Positions 41,681 to 53,394 of a DNA stretch of 64,000 nucleotides are shown here, in pieces. The stretch spans positions 28,615,248 to 28,679,247 of the forward strand of contig CM119265.1 of the NCBI GenBank assembly GCA_051294375.1, read 5' to 3'. The position numbers were made by a program, and so were the translations under genes. This DNA comes from Paraspadella gotoi (taxonomy: Eukaryota > Chaetognatha). The notes under the pieces were generated by a model. That model searched no databases. It saw nothing but the letters and a program-made list of their open reading frames with translations, and had not been told where the DNA came from. The stretch's first letter is position 1; every line of letters begins with the position of its first letter.

Positions 41681-43983
41681 GAGAATATGTTAAGTTAAAG
41701 TGATACTGCCAACACAAAGATAAATGATTGTTTCATTTTATTTCAAACATCTTATCCCAGGTAATAATAATGAATAATTATGCATTTAAAACTTAAGTTA
41801 TTGAAATAGCTTTCAGATGAGGTAAAATTTTACCCATGCGATTTAGTTGTAATGTATGATGGGCCACTTTTACGTATGAGTATGTGACGACTGACTGACC
41901 GACTTATAGACTTGGGTATTACTTTTCTCTTCTAGATGTTCTATGAATTCTAACTTTTATTATATATACTTAAGAACAATGCTTTCTCAAATGATTAATG
42001 AAACCCGTATTGATAATATTAATGAATATTCTTTTAAAAAATTTTTTATTAACTTAAATGGTAAATGCATACAATAATAACATATTTGTTTTGCAATTGT
42101 TATGTTGTGCTTTTCCTGTTATATGCTGCACCCCTCACGTTCTGTTATTTTTTCATATATACTCTTCACGCCTTACACGCGTTGTTGTTGTCTTTTTCCT
42201 TTTTGTAAAAGAAAAGAAAAATATATAAAACGAAACTTAAGTTAATATTCCATTTATGTGATGGATAAAAAATGCAGTTTACATTTCAAAGAAAATTTTG
42301 TATCTCTATAATAATAAAATAAACGAGATTTTTATGGCATTTTTTTGGAAAAAAGAGGACGCGATGGAGTGTGACATGTTTTTAAAATTTTGGAAAAAAA
42401 ATTGCTTGAATTGCATTGCACCAGAATCTTGCCAATGATTATGAACTACATAACATTCAGCTCATATGTGTGAGACGGAACAATCTTAATACAGGCGGCA
42501 GTGACCTCCTGGTGACCAAAGGTCAAAGTCAAAGTTTACGAGAAAGGTCACATTTAGACGATTTGATCAACGTTATTTTATTGTGACACTAACATACATG
42601 GGAAGGCAAAGTTAATTAAATTTAATTAAATAAAATTGGTTAGTGTCTATTAATTCACCCAGTAAAAATTAAAAAGCATTCCTATTTCGTGAATTCACTC
42701 ATATTTAGAGAACTCTAATCACCGCATATGTTTAAATCGGTGATCACTGCAGCAGGACTGCAGGACTGATTCTCAAACTATTGTATCTTAGGCAATCAAC
42801 GGTAAAACAGTTATCAAATATGTCATAATTATTATCAATTACTTATCTTATTTTGAACTTTATTGAGAGGTATTAATTCTATTCATTTCAATTATCAACT
42901 ACTTATTATATTTTATTGATATTGTAATTTGATCAATCAATTGTCAATCACTAATTATTCTTAAGGTTTAAGGATAAGTGCGAACGACAACAGATGATCC
43001 CAATTGTTCCTAAATCTAGGCGTTTTCCTGGCCAGCCCATGTCGAGGATCCCATAGTTTTACTTCGATCGCGCATTGGTCGAAGGCAGGTTTATTTCAGA
43101 AGTAATAAGTTCGATCACGCTTTGATCGAAGCAGCTGTCAATCGCGAGTCATAAAAAAATATAAAATTTTGATTCAATTTTATTAGTGAGTTTGGATAGT
43201 GTAGTTCGCAAAAGTTTGAACGTTGAATTCGATTATTAGACAGCTATTTAAAGTAATCTAAACAAATTTTCAGATCCAGTTTCAAAGCTATGACCAATGG
43301 CGTTACGTACGTCCGTCAGATTTAGGACGAGGTTGCAAGGAAATATGTAACCAGTTTATTGTTGTTTCAGTTTTAGTATGCCAAATGTTTGGTTTGATGA
43401 TTGTTTATAGATACTGCTGAGTTTAATTTGAATTTCTGCCAGAACTGTTTTTTCTTATGACGCGTCTCTTTTTAGTTATCTATGACTATTGTAGCGCATT
43501 TATCCGATTGGTTTTAATTCCAATATATTTAGGCGCGTTTACCTTTTACTTTACTCCTAACTTATTTGCGGCATAGCTTACACCTTGTATGACGGTGTAC
43601 CTTTTTGCTTATTGTTTTAACATTGTTTCTTGCCCTTCAATTTTGTTTTACTTTGATATAATTATTAAATTCACTTTAAGTGAATTAATTATATTTTAGG
43701 AGGCCGGTGTCAGAATATTTAAATATTATACAAAATCTCGTGTCTTAGTTTACAAAATACCCTCGCCGGAATTTGTAAACAAATGTTTTTGGTTTTCGAT
43801 CGCTTTGTAATTCTTCGTCGTGATTTTGGCCGAGTAACAATTTGGTAATTCTCTCCGTTTTATTTTCTTTTGTTTTACCTTATTTAATATAAACTATAGT
43901 TGAATTACTCAATCCTCTATTAATATATTAGGCTAAATAGATTCGTCAGTTATTACAGAGTAGGTAATAAGACGACAATATTT
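41681..43983. other. Long anonymous AT-rich stretch
   Basis: No gene or motif recognised. The inverted TTCGATCGCGCATTGGTCGA/TTCGATCACGCTTTGATCGA pair at 43063-43130 is the only structure noticed. An LTR may be hidden here; I cannot show it. Confidence 0.35.
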
Positions 43984-44882
43984 TCTATTGCAAAAATAAA
44001 ATAAGGATTATATAAAATTTAGGTAAGGTCAACTAAATTTTTTTTTTCATAATTATTAAATTTTTGTTTCCGCTACAATAAGAGATAGGAATTTTTTTGC
44101 CACTTTCGCGCTGCAAAGAAAAATTAATGACTATCACCATTCAAATTCTTTGATGATAGACCCTTAAGCTTATGATATCATTTTTATCACTGGGTCCCTT
44201 AAACAAACTAAAATATTTAAATTAATTCAGATTAAAATGAATAAAGAAGTGAAATTTAGATGAAATGGAAATAAAGATGTGAGGGATATGTAAGTGAAAG
44301 AGTAAGTAAAAAATAAGAAAAGAAAAAAGCTCAAAATGAGCTGGCCCCCCGGGTCAACAATGGGGATGCTGACGATGTGGTCGGGTCATTGATTTGTCAT
44401 AGGCTGAGAGGCTATTGTGGTGAAGTGCGACATGGACGGGTCCGGTAGAGAGCCAGGCGGAAAAGGCCAAGTGCAACTTGAATATCTCTTAGGCCTGATA
44501 AACCTGCCGACGCCCTTTTGTCTGCCTGTTGGCGAGGCGGGCGGTGGTCTGTTTTTGCCTGTTTTTGCAACGGGAATTACAGACTCCTTCTCCTCCTCCT
44601 GTAACTGTCTTTTGGTGGGCGCCCGATCCGAGGAGTGTCGGACTGGGTTGTTGCAGGAGAGGATGAGGCATCGGACATCCTTGCGTATTAGGAGGTTTCC
44701 GCCTGACCCATTGAGTGGGGACCGGGAGTCATGTGGGGCTGTGGTGGAGAGGGGCGCTCCACCACACTTTTAATAAGCGAATCAGAGCTAGGAGGGAGGT
44801 CGAATCGTCCTCCATCACGAATCAGAGGAGGCTCGAGGCTTTGATGGAAATCGCCTCTCTAATACCTCTTGAGAACCAGTTT
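43984..44882 (-). repeat. Penelope-like 3' region, copy 2
   Basis: Direct repeat of 37552-38459. On the minus strand it follows the stop of the GIY-YIG frame and contains a less AT-rich part (44330-44880) without a sustained frame, then AT-rich sequence. Probably a 3' UTR. Confidence 0.7.
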
Positions 44883-44884
44883 GG

Positions 44885-45140
44885 GTCATGGGACAGCACA
44901 AAGACAGTCAGTTTCTCTGAACAGATGGCCAGTATTAGCCAAATGCTCTGCTACTGCCGACAGGAAGTGACCACGTGAGTCACGGTAAGGCTTTGTGTGC
45001 TGTTTGAACCGATCTGTCAGAGACTTCCCCGTCTCACCCACGTATGCTGCTGTGCAGGCTTGGTTGCCCGCCCCTGCACAGGCCGCCCAATAGACGGCTC
45101 CTAAAGTTTTCGGTCTGGGGATTTTGTCTTCGGTTTCACC
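44885..45140 (-). pseudogene. Penelope-like element GIY-YIG endonuclease fragment
   Basis: Minus strand reads HEHLVKPKTKS, a frame slip, then RPKTLGAVYWAACAGAGNQA, CTAAYVGETGKSLTDRFKQH, TKPYRDSRGHFLSAVAEHLA, NTGHLF and a stop at about 44885. 'GAVY......C...YVGETG.SL..R..QH......SA.AEH....GH' is the GIY-YIG domain that ends the Penelope-like retroelement polyprotein, and 'LVKPK' is the usual junction after the RT. No RT domain remains; the inverted terminal segment follows on the 5' side. Confidence 0.85.
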
Positions 45141-45189
45141 AAATGCTCATGTAAAAAGCCGCGGGTCGTCACTGAAGTGGAGATCCCCT

Positions 45190-45459
45190 TTCAATCACAT
45201 TTCTCTCTCTCTCTCTACCAACTAAACCTGTCTCTCACATTTTACCACTGTCCTGTCTCACATCTTTGTTGGCCATTTCTTCTCTCTCTCTCTCTCTCAA
45301 AGTCAATTTGGAACACATGAAAATTGTGAATTGTCAAAGCACTGATGAAGGCTTGAATGAAAGCCGAAACTTTTCTCTTCCATAAAATAAAATCGTTGAT
45401 GTAACAAGACTTTGTCTTTAATTTCAAATAACTCAAAACACAAGAAAGTTTTATCACAA
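45190..45459 (+). repeat. Right inverted end of composite insertion
   Basis: Inverted partner of 36497-36770: CT tracts, 'ctcacatctttgttggccatt', the hammerhead-like motif at 45342-45370, then AAATCGTTGATGTAACAAGA and TTTAATTTCAAATAA. Confidence 0.8.
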
Positions 45460-45602
45460 TGATAAATTATGCAAAAAAAAACGATGTCCGTCTGTCCGTC
45501 CCACCTTAACAAAAATACCAATTACTCGTGATTGGATGGATGGATTGGAATGAAATTTTGTATGTGGGGCAGTTCCGACATTGTTTGCTCAAACTTGTTA
45601 GA
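45460..45602 (-). mobile_element. R1 element, right part of the split copy
   Basis: GATAAATTATGCAAAAAAAA, a short GTCC array, one R1 unit start, then TCCGACATTGTTTGCTCAAA, CTTGTT. The middle of this copy is deleted. Confidence 0.8.
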
Positions 45603-46250
45603 CATACGACTGAGTGTATCTATCTATTTTCGCTTTATGTAATAAAATATGATCGAATTTTTTCAAACTTTGCAGTATTCCTAATTAAAATTTAATGATT
45701 ATTTACCAAAATAATGTCTATTTTAGATTATTAATTAAAAAAAAAAAACTTAAAAAAATTTGGTGGCCAAGATTTATCACTTCCCAATAATTTATTCCTC
45801 TTTGCTCATTAGTCTACTTCCTCCATTAGATTTCATTTTGAGAAAACGTTCCCAAGGACATCCAAAGGTATAAGCAACACGAACCTAATTAATAAAAAAG
45901 AAGATCTCGAGAGAGATTTGATCTAAATAATAGAGTGATTTGAAAATAATAAAATTTTATAAAATTAAAATTTAGCATATAGTGTAGAGAGACTTGGCTC
46001 TCCCGCGTTGCGAGGTAGGCGTGGCTTGTCGTGAGAGAGACGTAAACGTAAATCTGACGGATCTCGAACATCGAAAATATCTCGTAGAGAAAAGACTCGA
46101 AAACGGAACCAAATAATAAAAATATAAATGTAAATATGTAGACACTTAGACCGATTTATTCATATTGGAATAAACCGTCCCCGACCAGGATTCGATCCTG
46201 TGATCTAAGGTCATAGAAGCCTAGATTTATAGCTATATAGCTATATATAG
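45603..46250. other. AT-rich sequence with a tRNA-like segment
   Basis: 46175-46225 (CCCCGACCAGGATTCGATCC) has a B-box-like sequence on the minus strand and may be a SINE or tRNA relic. Nothing else is recognised. Confidence 0.4.
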
Positions 46251-46826
46251 TAAGGCGTAGTGAAAGTTACATACGAAAATTCTAAAAGTCAATTATGAAC
46301 AACATACCATCAGTGAACATTAATTTGTAAAAAAAAATAATTTTATGTTTTTTTATTTTCGCAGTAGGCTATATTTATATATAGTACTATCCTTATAAAA
46401 TCGAAAAATTTCAAAATAGGCTTTTCTTATTTTGATTGCAGATTTGAATTTCTCGTCAAAAGTTGATAAAAGAAAATATAAATCATTTTTAAAAATTATT
46501 TCATTAAGTGGGTTAAAAATTTAAAAAACTATATTTAATATATAAAAAGTTAATTTTCAGTTTATAATATAGCTTTTTCTAATTTTTGACCCACTTAATG
46601 AAGGAATTTTTCAAAAAGAGTTATATTTCTTTTTAACTACTTTTTATCACAAATCCAAATCTGCCAAATAATCTTAGAAAAAACTGTTATGAAATTTTAA
46701 CATTTATTGGTTTAGTACTAGTATAAATATGGCCTACTGCGTAAATTGTAAAATTTATTATAAATTTTTTTTATGCATAAATGTTAATTAAAGTTAAACT
46801 TAAGAATTTTTACTACGCCTTAATAT
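46251..46826 (+). mobile_element. R2 hAT-like MITE, copy d
   Basis: Ends TAAGGCGTAGTGAAAGTTAC and AATTTTTACTACGCCTTA. Nearly the same interior as 32079-32692, including 'gcagtaggctatatttatat' and 'ggcctactgcgtaaattgta'. The target duplication is not clear. Confidence 0.88.
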
Positions 46827-47370
46827 TGGGGGAGGAGCAAACGTTAAATAAAAAGATTTACGTTTATTTTCCGACTGAGGACGTATTTAAATGACGTAAT
46901 AGTATAATTACAAGATTTTTTAAGCTCCATTCAGCTAACAAATTTTTTTCAAATCTTTGCGCATTACGAATAAATTTACCATAATATGCAAATTAGGTCG
47001 AACCAACTAAAATTTTTTTAAACATTGAAGTTTTCGATGAATTATGATAAATAACGATAATTATTATTGCTAAACTAGTTCAAACTAAACTATTCTCGTT
47101 AACAATTCTTAATAACACATTTTCATAACATAATTACTATTTAATTCTTATCTAAATACGCTAACTACTTAGCTACAAGCAAAAAAATAAAGAGCAAAGG
47201 CTTACTGAATATTATTGCTTACTAAAGAATCAGGTCATGGTTTTAAATTTAAACAATCAAGAACATGAACAAAGTCACCATTTCGACATGTTTTCTATAT
47301 GTAACTTTGTCAAAGTAAATCATAAGGTTATCACTGTATGCTTGAGAGGTTAGTTTTTTGTAATTCTGTT
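46827..47370. other. AT-rich sequence
   Basis: No feature recognised. Confidence 0.4.
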
Positions 47371-48240
47371 TCAAACGAAAAATTTGTGAGTTTTTGGGAA
47401 AGGAAAGCAGGAATCACGTGCGTAACGAACCTCAAAATACAGTCTTTCAACTTTCTCCTCTTCAGAAACAGAACTAGTTACGTATAGTCTAACTTCCTCA
47501 CTAGAAACGAACGGGCCTCCCATGACTTTCAACTTTACGAGATCTGCGTTTCGACGTCGGTCCAAGCTAACTTGCTGGATTTCTTTTTGGCTAAATCCTT
47601 CTTTTTGTAATTGAATCTGTTTGTTTTCCCATTCTGAAACGATAGCAGGCAATACTTTTTTACTCTCCATCTGACGAAATGAACTCGAAATTTGTTTTCC
47701 TTGTGTCAGATGTATTGACTTTCCAAGAACATGTGCTGTTGAAGCTGTGGAAAGATTTTTAGCACCACGGATTTTCAGCTCATAATTAATAGAACCTACG
47801 GAGCGCTCAGCATCTAAGTTGTAACTGGTGCCGAATTTAATTTCTGTTCATCCATATTTTTAACAGAAAGATCACTTGGTTTGAATTCTCCAAAAAAAAT
47901 ACATCACCCCTCTGCTTCTGCCAGCCATCAGCTAATCGTTTTGCAATAATTCTTAAAAGTTTGATTACTTCAACTCGGTAATGTTCGGCGGCCGAAAAAT
48001 TGAATCTAAAATTTCTTTTTCGTACTTAACTTCTTTGAAAATTGAAGTAGAAATAAAGTCAAGAGCAGGCTCATTATGCTGCAAATAATTTTCCGCTGGA
48101 ACACTTAAAAGGTTTGAGTATAATTTGGGAAAAGCAGTATTTAAATCCTTGTATGTCGTTTTTGAAGAAAAGTAAGCTTTGCAAATGGTTCTATTAAATG
48201 GATTCCAAGAAGAGCTCCAACGGACGCAAAAAACTCGCAA
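47371..48240 (-). pseudogene. Transposon-associated protein relic
   Basis: Minus-strand pieces in shifting frames: RVFCVRWSSSWNPFNRTICK (48240 on), then ERSVGSINYELKIRGAKNLS, TASTAHVLGKS, then an open 47670-47371 frame ending VMGGPFVSSEEVRLYVTSSV, SEEEKVERLYFEVRYARDSC. The 'GGPf.s.eeV..yl....see.k...lY.EVryARD' tail is one I associate with repetitive transposon-derived proteins in invertebrate genomes; I cannot name the superfamily. Several stops make it a relic. Confidence 0.45.
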
Positions 48241-49125
48241 AAATTCATAATATTTTGTCGAATTGCTATGCTAATTATTTTATGAAATGTTAGTTACGTC
48301 TAAAATTCACGTCCCCGAGGGAATTGAGCGATGCTCCGGCCCCTATTAATATATAGCTATATAGCTAGTTATAGCTATATCAAAAATTCCTATTTAAAGC
48401 TTTAATAGAAATAGATACCTTTTGTTTTTCCCAGATTTAAACTCCTTATCTGCAGGGGTCCTAGTGATTTAAATCTGTTTTGTTTATTATATTTTCTTTT
48501 GATTTGTAACTGAAATTGATTCAGTCTCGATTTTTATATCATGAATAAATGACAAGCTTTTATCACCTCGTTTTTAATCTATATCATCTAATTTAAAGAT
48601 ACATTATCAGAAAGATGAAACAAACAAGTTAAATCAATTAAACTGTGATAAATATTGAATCAAAAATAAACTGACAAAATCTATCACGATTGTCACACTT
48701 TCCCTGCAACGTCATTATTAAATAAATGATGTCATTCAACGCCAACGTCTTAGTCCTGTGCCAATCCAGTTGACAAGCTCACTCGTCAAGCTGTGGCATG
48801 ACTCCTGCACCTTGTCACAAATATAATCGAGCAGTTAATCAAGGAGAAAATCTGACGTAAATCAAGCAAAATAATCGTAAAAAAATCCAGAGAAAATAGT
48901 CGACGTCCGTAAAAATAACCGTGAGAAAACAGTTTGTCCAAAGAAAATCGTAAGCAAATCGTGATCAAAGTGTACGAATCACGGTCTGTCTGGTATTAGA
49001 GAAAAAGGGCGGGAGAAACCGGTAAGAGAGAGAGAGAGTGCGAATTAGTTGTACGGTCAATATCAGTCCGGTCAACTGGTCAGTCCAACGAACTTGGTCT
49101 CTCGTCCTTCGTCCGTCAATCTCTT
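48241..49125. other. AT-rich sequence with TAGCTATATAGC palindromes
   Basis: Starts with ATATAGCTATATAGC repeats near 48350 and ends with GGTC-rich sequence. No gene. Confidence 0.4.
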
Positions 49126-49451
49126 GGTCGGTCTTTCGGGGCCTTTCTCTACATATAGAATATAAAAATAACAGGTTTGAGCAAACAATGTCGGATCTGC
49201 CCACGATCATTATCAGTAATTAATCAATTAATAATTAATTAATTCAAGTTAATTAATTAATTAATTAATTAATTGATTTTAATTTAATTTAATTTTTGAT
49301 CCGAAATGTTTGTTTTGATTGATTAATTGACTGATTAATTAATTATTAATTGATTAATTACCGATAATGATCGTGGGCAGATCCAACATTGTTTGCTCAA
49401 ACCTGTTATTTTTATATTCTATATGTAGACAAAGGCCCCGACAGACCGACC
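49126..49451. repeat. 326-bp near-perfect inverted repeat built on R1 5' ends
   Basis: Arms of roughly 110 bp (49126-49235 and 49342-49451) pair from GGTCGGTCTTTCGGGGCC through TACATATAGAATATAAAAAT, AACAGGTTTGAGCAAAC and GGCAGATCC-type sequence to TAATTAATCAATTAATAATT. Two R1 5' ends face each other across an AT-rich loop. A few substitutions separate the arms. Confidence 0.88.
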
Positions 49452-49620
49452 CACATAAAAAATTTCAGGTCAATCGCCCCATCCACTCATGAGCAATTGG
49501 TGTTCAAATATTGAAATATATTTTTTTTCTTTTTTTCCATTTAAATTCATTTCCACTCAGACGATTTCTTCGAAACTTCATATCGAACTCAATCACACAC
49601 TTCCCTACCCACGTCACAAA
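49452..49620 (+). repeat. R1 internal unit fragment
   Basis: One R1 unit: 'caattggtgttcaaatattg', 'aattcatttccactcagacg' and 'cttccctacccac'. Confidence 0.7.
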
Positions 49621-49755
49621 GAAGCTTACCCGAAACAATATCGAGCCTGAATCGTCTTCGCCGGTAGGCTCGATAACAATATCGAGCCTGAATCGTCTTT
49701 GCCAGTCGGCTCGATAAATATCGAGCCTGAATCTTCTTCGCCGGTAGGCTCGATA
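49621..49755 (+). repeat. Short tandem repeat with GCTCGATAACAATATCGAGC
   Basis: Three to four tandem units of about 43 bp (ATATCGAGCCTGAATCGTCT, TCGCCGGTAGGCTCGATA) directly after R1 sequence; each unit contains an inverted TCGAGCC/GGCTCGA pair. Confidence 0.85.
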
Positions 49756-50435
49756 CAAAAATCAGGATGACCAAGATAATATTTTAGTATCTGACCGACT
49801 CTTACAACATCAACCACTTGGAATCGTTTTTCTTTATGGTTTTTTTTTTCAGTAAAGAAATGTTTTACATCTCGGACAAAAATGACTAAAATGACTATAT
49901 CTTTAACTTCTTAAATCTTAAACTCTTGTCGTTGTCGTCATTTTTCTGAAATTACTTCTTTCGGATGTTAGTTTTTTGTTTGTTTTTTTTGCCATTTTTA
50001 GTTTCGTCCCGAGTACTCGTAGAGCATTTCAGTTTTTGGTTTGTCGGTATGTCTGTCTATTGGTCTGTCCCACTTATGTTAAAAATGCATATAATTTGCC
50101 TATAGTTAGTTGCTTATTTGTTAAGACAGAAAAAAATATCAAATCTAAGGGATTCATAAAACAAATAAAATAAATAAATGACATAATTTTGATGCAGTGC
50201 ATGTCATAAACATTTTTCATCATGACCTGTCACGTCATGTCATATCATATGATCAAATTGAAATACACATGAAAATAGAGTTCCTGCGGCGCAACACATT
50301 GGAATTACCGTTCTTGTTTTTTTTTTTTTTAGCTCAATTAAGAATTTGCTACTTTCCAATTAGTAAAAAAGTTAGCAAACTAACTAATTAGTCTTTGCTA
50401 AAAATTAGAATCAAAAGAAATCTTTGTGTTTTTTT
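49756..50435. other. Anonymous AT-rich sequence
   Basis: No gene recognised; CATGTCATGTCA-type short repeats at 50200-50250. Confidence 0.4.
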
Positions 50436-51134
50436 TTTACTTTAGAAAGAGATGGCATGGAAATGGCATGGAAATGGCATGGAGATTAAGGCGTTGCCCA
50501 TCCGACGTTTGAACGATGCTCTTACTTCCAATCGTGATGAGGGACGTTCTTAACCGACTCAACTCAGCCTTAGGAGAGCACCAAAATCTCGATTCGCGGG
50601 CGAATTCTCGATGGAAGATGGAAGCGCCGCCGACGCCGGTTTTTGAGAATCCAACTCTCGGACCAGCGGCGTCGAAGGATCCCGCCCGACCTTTTTTTTT
50701 CCCGCCGAATGCGTCTTCTACGAATGAGTCAAATTTTAAGTCTGCGTCTTTGTTCGCCGATGACGGCGACGCCGGTTTGGAACCGGCGCCGTCGACGGCG
50801 ATCCACTGCGTATCGGCGTCAAACAAAAGCAACGTCGCCGACTCAACTTCGTCTCTCCCTCTTCCCCGATGATTCCGTCTACCAATATTCAAATTTGGAG
50901 TCGATATAGCGTCGCCTAGAGGGGTCTCTCGATGTGTCTCTAGATGTGTCTCTACTTGCCCTGTCTCCCTCTGCTACTTCGGCGGCGTTGGTGGAGGCGG
51001 CGCCGGTGGAGGCGGCGCCGGTTGAGGCGCCGGTTGACGCCGTCGGATCGTCAAGGAAAAGCAACGTCGCCGTCATCGCGACTTTTGGCAAAAACTCACT
51101 GACGACGAAAACGACGACGAAGAGAAAGAAGTAG
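50436..51134 (+). CDS. GC-rich, possibly coding island, unknown product
   Basis: Much richer in GC than its surroundings. The plus frame at 50516-50872 (ALGEHQNLDSRANSRWKMEA, then PPTPVFENPTLGPAASKDPA) and the frame at 50934-51134 (LSPSATSAALVEAAPVEAAP, then VGSSRKSNVAVIATFGKNSL) share a KSNVA segment, suggesting one Pro/Ala/Ser-rich protein broken by an indel or a short intron at 50873-50933. A triple GGCATGGAAAT repeat precedes it. No domain known; the strand is not certain, since the opposite strand also has an open frame. Confidence 0.35.
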
Positions 51135-51594
51135 AAGAGAGAAAATCAAATTTGCGACGTTAGACTCGCTCGAGATGAAAAGAGATAATTCTCATCGAAA
51201 TTGGGAAAAAGTTTTCGACTGAAAGAGGAAGATTCGAGGATGACAAAAGTGTGTTGAACTAAGTTCGGAGAAGTGGCGTCTTTGAATTCTAACTGACTGG
51301 ACTAATTCTGCGCATTGAAGACCAGATGGAGTCGGGTATAAAATGGCGCAGAAGAGACGATGGCGCCGGTCAAAACGCCCTGGAGATGATGACGACAAAG
51401 TCTCGGTAGATGACGTCGGCTAAGGCCGAAAGGACGACGATCTACGAAGCCCAGGACTTGACAAATGTAGAGTCTGTAGAGTCTTGTAAAGAGTAGTAGT
51501 AGCTTGAGAGTTGAGTTGTAGAGGAGAGTAGTTTGTAGTAGAGAGAGAGTAGTAGTAGATAAGTCTGTAGTCATAGGAGTAGAGAGTCTTGAGC
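51135..51594. other. Flank of GC-rich island
   Basis: 51180-51590 is moderately GC-rich, with 'gatgacgacaaagtctcggtagatgacg' and a GTAGTAGTAGA-type run before the gap. No assignment. Confidence 0.35.
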
Positions 51595-51604
51595 NNNNNN
51601 NNNN
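51595..51604. other. Assembly gap (10 N)
   Basis: Run of 10 N; the right flank is R1 sequence. Confidence 0.99.
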
Positions 51605-51996
51605 TTTTGATTGATTAATCGACTGAATAAATAATTATTGCTTAATTAATTGACTAATTGATTAATTAACCGATTAATTATTTGATTAATTAATACATCT
51701 TGCATTTACATTTAAAATAAAAAGAAAAAGAAGCATAATCAATTAGTGAAACAGGTTCTTTCTTTTTTCCATTTAAACTCATTTCCACTCAAACGATTCC
51801 ATCGAAACTTGATTTCCAGTTTAATCACATACTTTTCTACCCAAATACAAAATTTTAAGTCAATCGCCCCATCCACTCATGATTAATTGGTGTTAAAATA
51901 GTGAAATATTTTTTTTTGTTTTTTCAATTTAAACTCATTTCCACTCGGACGATTTCATCGAAACTTCATATCCAGCTCGATCACACACTTCCCTAC
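51605..51996 (+). mobile_element. R1 fragment
   Basis: TTAA-rich part, the 'aagcataatcaattagtgaaacaggtt' block and two R1 units; cut at CACACTTCCCTAC by the R2 insertion. Confidence 0.8.
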
Positions 51997-53387
51997 TAAG
52001 GCGTAGTAAAATTTCTAAATTTAACTTTAATTAAAATTCTAAAAGTGAGGAACGAACAACATTATATTAATGAACATTTATGTAATATATCAACTTAGTA
52101 ATGGGTACTCTCCTGTGCGTCCTATCAGCGACAACCATTTACTACGTTCAACAGAGTATATTAGCCATTATGTACAACAAGTAGAAGGAGGAGTTTAATA
52201 CCTAAATTATTTAAATACTTATTATCATTATAACTATCATTTAAATTCTCATTTAAACTCACATCTTAGGCTTCCCATAGACTAAGTGAATTTAGCATAA
52301 ATTAAAAAGAAAGGAAAAATAATTCAAATCTCGTTCTGCTCCGTGTCCTCGGCACCGCGTCTCTAAAATCCCTACGCGCGGATTCTTAGCGCCGGTTCGC
52401 TTAATTGGCGTCCCGACGCTAAGCGTCCGCCACGCCCATTGCTGTGCCAGCGGCGCCGCATCGCGCCGTCTTTCTCTATATAATAAAAAAATTTATAATA
52501 AATTTTACAATTTACGCAATAGGCTATATTTATACTAGTACTAAACCAATAAATGTTAAAATTTCAAAACAGTTTTTTCTAAGAATTTTTTGCAGATTTG
52601 GATTCGTCATAAAAAGTTGATAAAAAGAAATATAACTCTTTTTGAAAAATTCCTTCATTAAGTGGGTTAAAAATGAAAAAAAGCAATATTTTAAGCTGAA
52701 AATTAACTTTTTATATATTAAATATAGTTTGTTTTTTTTTAACCAATTTAATGAAAGAATTTTTAAAAATGATTTTGTTTTTTTCTTTTTCTAATCTTTT
52801 TTCTATCTTATTATGTTTTTGTTTGTTAGACTTAGTCTATGATTGTAATATCGATTGATTTGTGTCTGGAATCCGACCTTGTTATATATTTAGATTATCG
52901 CATTATTAATTTTTATTGCAAGGACTTAGTCAAGACCCGCTCGTCTGTGCCCACCTCAACATGTTTATAACTCATCGTTGTGTAGCATCTGGGACCATGT
53001 TCCTCGCTTTCCTAACGCACAAAACATTGGCCTTGGTATTGAACCTTAAGTCAGTGGCTTCACACAATGGTACCATCCGTTACGAAGGAAACCTCCAATG
53101 GAAGAGAATCTTGCTAAGTTTGGAGGGGTCTATCTATCTGGGGGGAGACATTGCGATCAGTAGGGGGATTAGATTAAGCATAAGTGACATTGAGCAAATT
53201 ATAGGAAATTAAGAAAAGCTATTGAGGTAATTCGATTGATAAGGCCCATGTACACGTATGAGTTAATCATACGCACTACTGCAACAAATAAATGAACATA
53301 CAATTTTTTACATATTAATGTTCACTGATGGTATTTGTTTATATTGACTTTTAGATTTTCGATTGTAACTTTCACTACGCCTTATCC
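51997..53387 (+). mobile_element. R2 hAT-like MITE, copy e, with insertions
   Basis: Ends TAAGGCGTAGTAAAATTTCT and AACTTTCACTACGCCTTA; flanked by TTCCCTAC and TCCTAC(AC), a probable 8-bp target duplication in R1. Two foreign blocks interrupt it: 52087-52490 (with a GC-rich CGCGCGGATTCTTAGCGCCG region) and about 52790-53270. Confidence 0.75.
52916..53212 (+). CDS. Hypothetical 98-residue frame in inserted block
   Basis: Frame (from TTG) ...GLSQDPLVCAHLNMFITHRC, VASGTMFLAFLTHKTLALVL and on to TAA at 53212, inside an insertion in the R2 copy. I do not recognise it; it may be part of a mobile element. Confidence 0.25.
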   Translation: MQGLSQDPLVCAHLNMFITHRCVASGTMFLAFLTHKTLALVLNLKSVASHNGTIRYEGNLQWKRILLSLEGSIYLGGDIAISRGIRLSISDIEQIIGN

Positions 53388-53394
53388 TACACAC

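Larger units (their letters stand above)
36497..45459. mobile_element. 9-kb composite insertion with inverted ends
   Basis: Interrupts one R1 copy; GATAAATTATG borders both ends. The terminal stretches (36497-36770 and about 45190-45459) are inverted copies that include a hammerhead-like motif, GA/CT tracts and the flanks 'aatggccaacaaagatgtgag'. Inside are two direct copies of a Penelope-like 3' region, a GIY-YIG fragment, LTR-retrotransposon-like remnants and long anonymous AT-rich DNA. I infer nested retroelement insertions anchored by a Penelope-like element with inverted terminal repeats. Confidence 0.6.
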
